From: an uncultured Clostridium sp.
Lineage (GTDB): Bacteria > Bacillota > Clostridia > Lachnospirales > Lachnospiraceae
Direction of reading: 5' to 3'
Assembly: GCA_945946715.1 (NCBI GenBank)
Contig: CAMEWU010000089.1
Span: forward strand, 1 to 9,212
DNA: 9,212 bases
The notes beneath the pieces are model-generated. The model saw only the letters and a program-made list of their open reading frames with translations. It was not told the origin of the DNA and did no database searches. The position numbers and the translations under genes were made by a program. Of the stretch, positions 5,971-9,212 are shown in pieces (position 1 is the first letter of the stretch; each line of letters starts with the position of its first letter).

Positions 5971-6500
5971 ATGGAATTCAATGAAAAATTACAGGAATTA
6001 AGAAAACAAAAAGGTCTTACACAGGAAGAACTGGCAAAGGTGTTATATGTATCCCGTACTGCCATTTCAAAGTGGGAATCCGGTAGGGGATATCCCAATA
6101 TTGATTCACTGAAAGCAATAAGCAAAAAGAAAAGCATTTTCGTGATATGGCCTTTGGTCTGCTTGATTGTAGTGTGGCAATGTTCTTTTTCCTGCCTTTA
6201 TTTGGTCAAAGAGTGGATGGCGTTATCCAGGAAGTTACATTACTCTCGCTAACAGAAATCGAGCCTTATGTGAAAATACCATATTTGATTGTGGTTTTTG
6301 GAATGGTAATATGGGGAATCCTTATCCTTGCATTGCAAAATAATAAATCCACGTTCTGGTTACGAAGTAAGGATAAAGTTTCATTAGGATTAAGTGCAGT
6401 TGGTGCTCTTTTTTTCATGATAAGTCTGCAACCGTATGCAGCAATGTTCACATTTATATTCTTAATAATAAAGGCTTTGATGCTGATAAAATGGACATGA
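5971..6500 (+). pseudogene. XRE regulator with C-terminal membrane domain, broken by internal deletion and frameshift
   Basis: From ATG 5971 one frame gives an XRE helix-turn-helix: MEFNEKLQELRKQKGLTQEE, then an 'SRTAISKWESGRGYPNIDSLKAI' block to about residue 50. It then runs into non-conserved residues and stops at TAA 6250-6252. From about 6120 another frame reads 'KQKEKHFRDMAFGLLDCS' and continues as a hydrophobic domain of several membrane helices, ending KALMLIKWT at 6500. In intact homologues I remember, LKAI is followed by a segment of about 25 residues (SVTVDELLSGE-type) before the KEKHFRDMAFGLLD membrane domain. That linker is missing here and the frame is shifted, so a single deletion at about 6118-6122 explains both. 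The HTH part alone (93 residues) could still be made and might act as a dominant-negative repressor. Confidence 0.8.
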
Positions 6501-6519
6501 TACGATTCGTGTCATAGAT

Positions 6520-6852
6520 GTGACGGCTCAATTCTTTCACAATCTTACAGGAGTGAATATGCAGTTATATACAATCACAGATTGGTTAGGCTTGGTGCCA
6601 TTTGGCTTTGTATTCGGATTTGCAGTTCTGGGATTGATTCAGTTAATCCGGAGGAAGAGTTTCTTGAAAGTGGATTTTAACATTCTGGTGCTTGGCGGAT
6701 TCTATCTGATTGCATTTACCGTATTTATGGTAGGGGGAAGACTGATATCAGGGGTGCATTGGCTTACAGATATTATTGGCGGTATTTTATTAAGTGCCGG
6801 GCTGGTAATGCTGTACTATTCTGTTAACAGTCTGCAAAGTAATAAAGATTAA
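6520..6852 (+). pseudogene. PAP2-family phosphatase remnant lacking N-terminus and central catalytic motifs
   Basis: The open frame (GTG 6520; open back to 6490) encodes 110 residues: 'FFHNLTGVNMQLYTITDWLG', two hydrophobic helices, then GGRLISGVHWLTDIIGGIL and a last membrane helix. The SGVHWxxDIIGG block is the third PAP2 phosphatase motif (catalytic His with Asp). The family's KxxxxxxRP motif and PSGH motif, normally between the tryptophan-rich helix and this block, are absent; 'GGFYLIAFTVFMVGGRLISG' runs straight across. About 60 residues are therefore missing in frame. The N-terminal membrane anchor is also absent, and no ribosome binding site supports GTG 6520. The enzyme cannot be active. 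The fragment abuts the decayed HTH gene, so one deletion may have removed that junction. Confidence 0.75.
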
Positions 6853-6876
6853 TTTGTTGACTTTCCTTTCAATTCC

Positions 6877-7479
6877 CTATAAGTTTCCGGAAGCTTTAAG
6901 GGCAACTGTAATAATAAAGAGTATTATTACAAGTATTGCAATCAAAAGCGCAATGCCGGAACAAATGATACCTGCCAAAGCAAAATAGTTGTTTGCCTTC
7001 TTCTTGTTCAGAGCAACGATACTAAAAGCAAGAGCAATAGCACTAAAGATGAAGGAAAAAAATGGGATACAAGAAAAGGCTAAGGAACAAATGCCCATAA
7101 CCATTGCAACAATATTGAGAGGTTGTGCAATCTCGCCCGGTGCAGAACTGTTCATATCTCCAACTCTTGAAATGTATGGATTATCTGACTGGAAATATAC
7201 TTTGCAAGGCGTATCTGCCATTCTGGCGTGAATATCTCTGCTGTATCCAACTCTTGAAGTGCCATAATAGGTTTTCCCATTCACTTCAAAGCGATAAGAT
7301 AGGAATGGATTTTTCGCGTTTACAGTACCTATTGATACATATACTTTTCTTGTATTTTGCTGAATATTCCAATATTCCTCTATAGACATGCCTTCTTGTA
7401 CTTTATTCATAAAATCTACTCGGTCGATAATGTAGTATTTTGTATATTGTCCTATGCATTGTGTATCGAAGTTGTTCAT
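6877..7479 (-). CDS. Membrane protein with DUF3592-like outer domain and DUF4190-like helices
   Basis: This 200-residue protein is encoded on the minus strand and convergent with the PAP2 remnant. Residues 35-110 form a beta-rich domain ('VSIGTV..KNPFLSYRFEVNGKTYYGTSRVGYS' and 'PCKVYFQSDNPYISRVGD') resembling DUF3592. Residues 121-193 are two long hydrophobic segments around 'LNKKKANNYFALAGIICSG', matching DUF4190-type membrane pairs ('LNIVAMVMGICSLAFSC...'). No signal peptide is seen, so the N-terminal domain may face the cytosol. ATG at 7477-7479 has an AAGGGGG ribosome binding site 8 nt upstream and a good promoter (7506-7534). Function unknown; the domain names are from pattern memory. 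It is single and monocistronic. Confidence 0.8.
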   Translation of the reverse strand: MNNFDTQCIGQYTKYYIIDRVDFMNKVQEGMSIEEYWNIQQNTRKVYVSIGTVNAKNPFLSYRFEVNGKTYYGTSRVGYSRDIHARMADTPCKVYFQSDNPYISRVGDMNSSAPGEIAQPLNIVAMVMGICSLAFSCIPFFSFIFSAIALAFSIVALNKKKANNYFALAGIICSGIALLIAILVIILFIITVALKASGNL

Positions 7480-7505
7480 GATTCATACCCCCTTACTTGG
7501 TACTC

Positions 7506-7534
7506 ATTATACACGAAACAGTGGGATAGGTAAA
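7506..7534 (-). promoter_or_regulatory. Sigma-A promoter of the minus-strand membrane protein gene
   Basis: On the minus strand, TTTACC (7529-7534, 4 of 6 to TTGACA) and a perfect TATAAT (7506-7511) are 17 nt apart. The start of transcription should be near 7499, giving a leader of about 20 nt with the AAGGGGG ribosome binding site. Confidence 0.7.
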
Positions 7535-7636
7535 GGTTAGCTTTTGGGGAGCAGATATGGAATGGATTACAGAAGCTATATTTTGGAGACATTGGAGAAA
7601 TCTAAGTTCTCTCTTATAATCATAAACAAAAATAAC

Positions 7637-7664
7637 TAAAGTATTACCAAGCACCTGCCGATAC
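7637..7664 (+). promoter_or_regulatory. Sigma-28 (SigD/FliA-type) flagellar-class promoter
   Basis: TAAA (7637-7640) and GCCGATAC (7657-7664) match the sigma-28 consensus TAAA-N15-GCCGATAT with one mismatch and a 16-nt spacer, one longer than optimal. No equally good sigma-A promoter was seen before the downstream gene. It faces the two-gene unit at 7873-9212 and implies transcription with the late flagellar/chemotaxis regulon. Predicted start near 7671. Confidence 0.65.
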
Positions 7665-7670
7665 ATGATT

Positions 7671-7866
7671 TAGAAAAGCATAAATATAACATTTTATAAG
7701 AAGAAAAGGATTTCGGATTGTAATTCTCAAGGAGTGAGATATTTTTAAGATATAGTCGTTCTATATTTTTTTTGTGTATGCTTATTCTATTTCATTTCTT
7801 ACAGAGTTATCTGAAATTTCCCAAGTATTTAAAAATAAATGATTGCTAACAAGTGGATAAGGAGGA
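7671..7866 (+). ncRNA. Long 5' leader of the sigma-28 transcript (possible attenuator or small RNA)
   Basis: This stretch of about 195 nt has no gene. It holds, in order, a purine-rich run with GGA triplets (GGATTTCGGA, 7708-7717), a hairpin TCTC-AAGGAGT-GAGA (7725-7739) showing a GGAG sequence in its loop, a terminator-like hairpin (7747-7773) and an AT-rich run to the ribosome binding site. A short RNA of about 100 nt could be released at the terminator. The transcript start and function are inferred from the promoter match. The rest of the gap (7480-7636) holds the minus-strand promoter and only a 20-codon open frame at 7557. Confidence 0.4.
7747..7773 (+). terminator. Intrinsic-terminator-like hairpin in the leader
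   Basis: AAGATATAG (7747-7755) pairs with CTATATTTT (7761-7769), giving nine pairs including one G-U around the loop TCGTT. The structure runs into a T-tract up to 7773. The stem is AT-rich and so weak. It lies between the sigma-28 promoter and the gene it would serve, so it may attenuate rather than end transcription. Confidence 0.5.
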
Positions 7867-7872
7867 ATGCGT

Positions 7873-8484
7873 ATGACAGTTGGAGAAGCACGCCAAGCTT
7901 ATAGTATGCAGTTAAAATCATATAATGTTCAGAAATGCAAGTTAGCGCAACAGAAGTCAGACTTGGATATGAAGATAAAAACAACGGAAAATGGTTCGGT
8001 TATTTTTGCGAATGAAGCTGCCGCTTTAGAATTAACATATAACGCTGTTGCCGAGAAACAAAATGAATATCAGAATTATATGGACCAGTTAATGGAGCAG
8101 TGGGATATGAAGTTTAACGAGATTGCAACGCAACAAAAGGTGGAAGCAGAAAAAGAAGGTTTCGAAGATTTGGCCAGGATTATGACGGTTGCCAGACGTT
8201 TGATGCATGGAGATATTGTTCCTCAATCCGATGAAAAAAAATTAATGGAATATGATAGTGATTTGTATCAGATGGCAAAAAATGCTCAAATGATGGCGCA
8301 GATTAGAGAGAAAGACAGAAAGAAACACGAATCGTTATGGGAAGATGAGGAGAAAAAGGAACAGGTAGATGCGATGGAAGAAGCAGAAGGACAGGAAGCT
8401 TTTGCCGCTGGTCCGGAAATTGTTGCTGTAGAGGATACTATGGCTACTGCTGTGGCATCCATGGAAGGTACAGTTACAGAGTAA
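7873..8484 (+). CDS. Helical, acidic-tailed protein of unknown function in a sigma-28 unit
   Basis: This 203-residue soluble protein has no signal peptide or membrane helix. Residues 1-95 look like a long coiled-coil hairpin ('GEARQAYSMQLKSYNVQKCK', then a Gln/Glu/Met-rich helix). Residues 96-150 contain 'DLARIMTVARRLMHGDIVPQSDEKKLMEYD', the part I recall as conserved in similar Lachnospiraceae proteins. The tail is acidic and low-complexity, ending 'EIVAVEDTMATAVASMEGTV'. The start is ATG 7873, 7 nt after GGAGG (7861-7865); the in-frame ATG 7867 is only 1 nt from the ribosome binding site and is rejected. It sits 42 nt before the DUF6033 gene and behind a sigma-28 promoter, so a role linked to motility or flagellar export is a reasonable guess. 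No named family is assigned. Confidence 0.82.
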   Translation: MTVGEARQAYSMQLKSYNVQKCKLAQQKSDLDMKIKTTENGSVIFANEAAALELTYNAVAEKQNEYQNYMDQLMEQWDMKFNEIATQQKVEAEKEGFEDLARIMTVARRLMHGDIVPQSDEKKLMEYDSDLYQMAKNAQMMAQIREKDRKKHESLWEDEEKKEQVDAMEEAEGQEAFAAGPEIVAVEDTMATAVASMEGTVTE

Positions 8485-8485
8485 T

Positions 8486-8503
8486 ATAGAAAAGGATTTC
8501 TAT
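8486..8503 (+). promoter_or_regulatory. Hairpin with AGGA loop, candidate CsrA site 1
   Basis: ATAGAAA (8486-8492) and TTTCTAT (8497-8503) form a perfect 7-bp stem exposing the tetraloop AGGA, the presentation CsrA proteins prefer. It begins 2 nt after the stop of the preceding gene and lies 21 nt (GGA to GGA) before the ribosome binding site of the next gene. No U-tract follows, so it is not a terminator. Confidence 0.45.
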
Positions 8504-8504
8504 T

Positions 8505-8528
8505 ATGTGTACAAGGAGGTAATCACAT
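8505..8528 (+). promoter_or_regulatory. Hairpin presenting the DUF6033 ribosome binding site, candidate CsrA site 2
   Basis: ATGTG (8505-8509) pairs with CACAT (8524-8528), which includes the first two bases of the start codon, and holds AAGGAGGT (8513-8520) in a 14-nt loop. GTACAAGGAGGT (8509-8520) matches the CsrA SELEX consensus RUACARGGAUGU at 11 of 12 positions. The core overlap with any Shine-Dalgarno sequence inflates this match; the GUAC flank is the informative part. Confidence 0.45.
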
Positions 8529-9212
8529 GGCAAATTTATATGGAGTATCTGCATATCAGCAGACAAATCAAACACGGAATCAATCTACAAAGAAGAAGGA
8601 AGAAGTGTCTAAGAATCAATCAGCTTCTAATTCTTTCGGTGAGGCGATTTCAAAAACAGATAAGGAAATTAAAAAATCTACATGGAGTCCGATTAGCACC
8701 GATAGTCCACTTGTGCCATCTTATAAAGATGGAGTTGGTATGTCAATTGGTGATATACAGTTATCTGACAAAGCAAAAGAGTATTACAGCAAATTGAAAG
8801 CTAAGTTTGGTAATATGGAATTCATCGCAGTCAGCCAGGATATGAAATCACAGGTGCAGGCGAATGTAGCGGCTTATGGAAATGCAAATAAGCAGGTTGT
8901 GTTAATCGATGATGCAAAACTGGAACAGATGGCGAATGATGAATCTTACCGAAAGAAATATGAGGGCATCATAGCTATGTCACAAAACCAGCTTGCAAAT
9001 GCAAAGAATAGCTTAGCAAGTAGTGGGGCGAGTATCAAAAACTTTGGCATGTCTGTAAATTCGGATGGTTCTACCAACTTTTTTGCTACGTTAGAGAAAT
9101 CAACGAATGATCAGGCAAAAATAATAGAGAAGAAGCAGGCAGAAAAGAAAGCAGCAAAAGCAAAGGAAAAGAAACAGGCGGAGAAGAAGGCTAAAGAAGA
9201 GAGAATTGAGAA
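8527..9212 (+). CDS. DUF6033 family protein (3' end outside window)
   Basis: ATG 8527 follows AAGGAGGT (8513-8520) by 6 nt, and the frame stays open to the window end (228 codons). The N-terminal 45 residues are polar and disordered (MANLYGVSAYQQ, Gln/Asn/Lys-rich). The conserved block then begins with 'WSPISTDSPLVPSYKDGVG' and 'SIGDIQLSDKAKEYYSKLK', followed by 'MEFIAVSQDMKSQVQANVAA', 'VVLIDDAKLEQMANDESYRK' and 'KNFGMSVNSDGSTNFFATLE'. The visible end is a highly charged Lys/Ala/Glu helix. This pattern matches DUF6033 as I know it from Lachnospiraceae; its function is undescribed. There is no signal peptide. A disordered N-terminus plus sigma-28 control would fit export through the flagellar apparatus, which is inference. 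The next open frame on this stretch (8507-8797) is only a shadow of this gene. Confidence 0.85.
   Translation, partial: MANLYGVSAYQQTNQTRNQSTKKKEEVSKNQSASNSFGEAISKTDKEIKKSTWSPISTDSPLVPSYKDGVGMSIGDIQLSDKAKEYYSKLKAKFGNMEFIAVSQDMKSQVQANVAAYGNANKQVVLIDDAKLEQMANDESYRKKYEGIIAMSQNQLANAKNSLASSGASIKNFGMSVNSDGSTNFFATLEKSTNDQAKIIEKKQAEKKAAKAKEKKQAEKKAKEERIE

Noticed and set aside
7557..7619. 20-codon open frame with GGGGAG 5 nt upstream
   Set aside because: A Shine-Dalgarno-like sequence is present, but the peptide is unremarkable and there is no promoter specific to it.
7867..7872. ATG 7867 as start of the 203-residue protein
   Set aside because: Only 1 nt from GGAGG; ATG 7873 has the normal 7-nt spacing.
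8507..8797. 96-aa open frame starting upstream of DUF6033
   Set aside because: Out of frame with the DUF6033 gene, which has the ribosome binding site and conserved blocks; composition is frame-shadow-like.
1..9212. tRNA, rRNA, CRISPR array, insertion sequence or transposase
   Set aside because: No tRNA-like cloverleaf, regular repeat-spacer pattern, transposase motif or long terminal inverted repeat was seen by eye on either strand.

Overview
The window is AT-rich, densely coded Firmicute DNA. Strong AGGAGG ribosome binding sites, a textbook sigma-A promoter, a sigma-28-type promoter and several families I recognise from gut Clostridia (DUF6179-like, DUF6033, HTH plus desulfoferrodoxin-like domain) point to a motile member of the Lachnospiraceae (Roseburia/Agathobacter/Butyrivibrio type). 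This assignment is inference from family memory, not a search.

Left part (1-2831): the 3' end of a DUF6179-like gene; a decayed HTH regulator that lost its DNA-binding half but kept its zinc-ribbon/desulfoferrodoxin-like C-terminus; an unidentified frameshifted remnant; an intact flavodoxin-fold NAD(P)H-dependent oxidoreductase; a wobble-paired inverted repeat; and an intact class I SAM-dependent methyltransferase.

Centre (2836-5593): the most interesting unit. A perfect TTGACA-N18-TATAAT promoter carries three copies of an AGYCG-NN-CGRCT operator and drives hipB-hipA, followed without a gap by a small PAS-domain protein and a GNAT acetyltransferase. The four genes are separated by +1, -10 and -11 nt, so they are probably translationally coupled. 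This looks like a HipBA toxin-antitoxin module extended by a sensor-like protein and an acetyltransferase.

Right-centre (5652-6852): a small membrane protein followed by two decayed genes. One is an HTH regulator with a membrane tail, broken by an internal deletion and frameshift. The other is a PAP2 phosphatase that lost its N-terminus and its central catalytic motifs. With the left part, at least three genes show the same kind of scar, with ends kept and the middle lost. A convergent minus-strand gene (6877-7479) encodes a DUF3592-like/DUF4190-like membrane protein with its own sigma-A promoter.

Right end (7637-9212): a sigma-28 (SigD/FliA-type) promoter precedes a long leader that contains a GGA-loop hairpin and an intrinsic-terminator-like hairpin. 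Then come a coiled-coil/acidic protein of unknown function and a DUF6033 protein cut by the window end. The DUF6033 ribosome binding site sits in a hairpin loop and closely matches the CsrA consensus, and a second GGA-loop hairpin lies just upstream. This suggests flagellar-regulon transcription with CsrA-type translational control.
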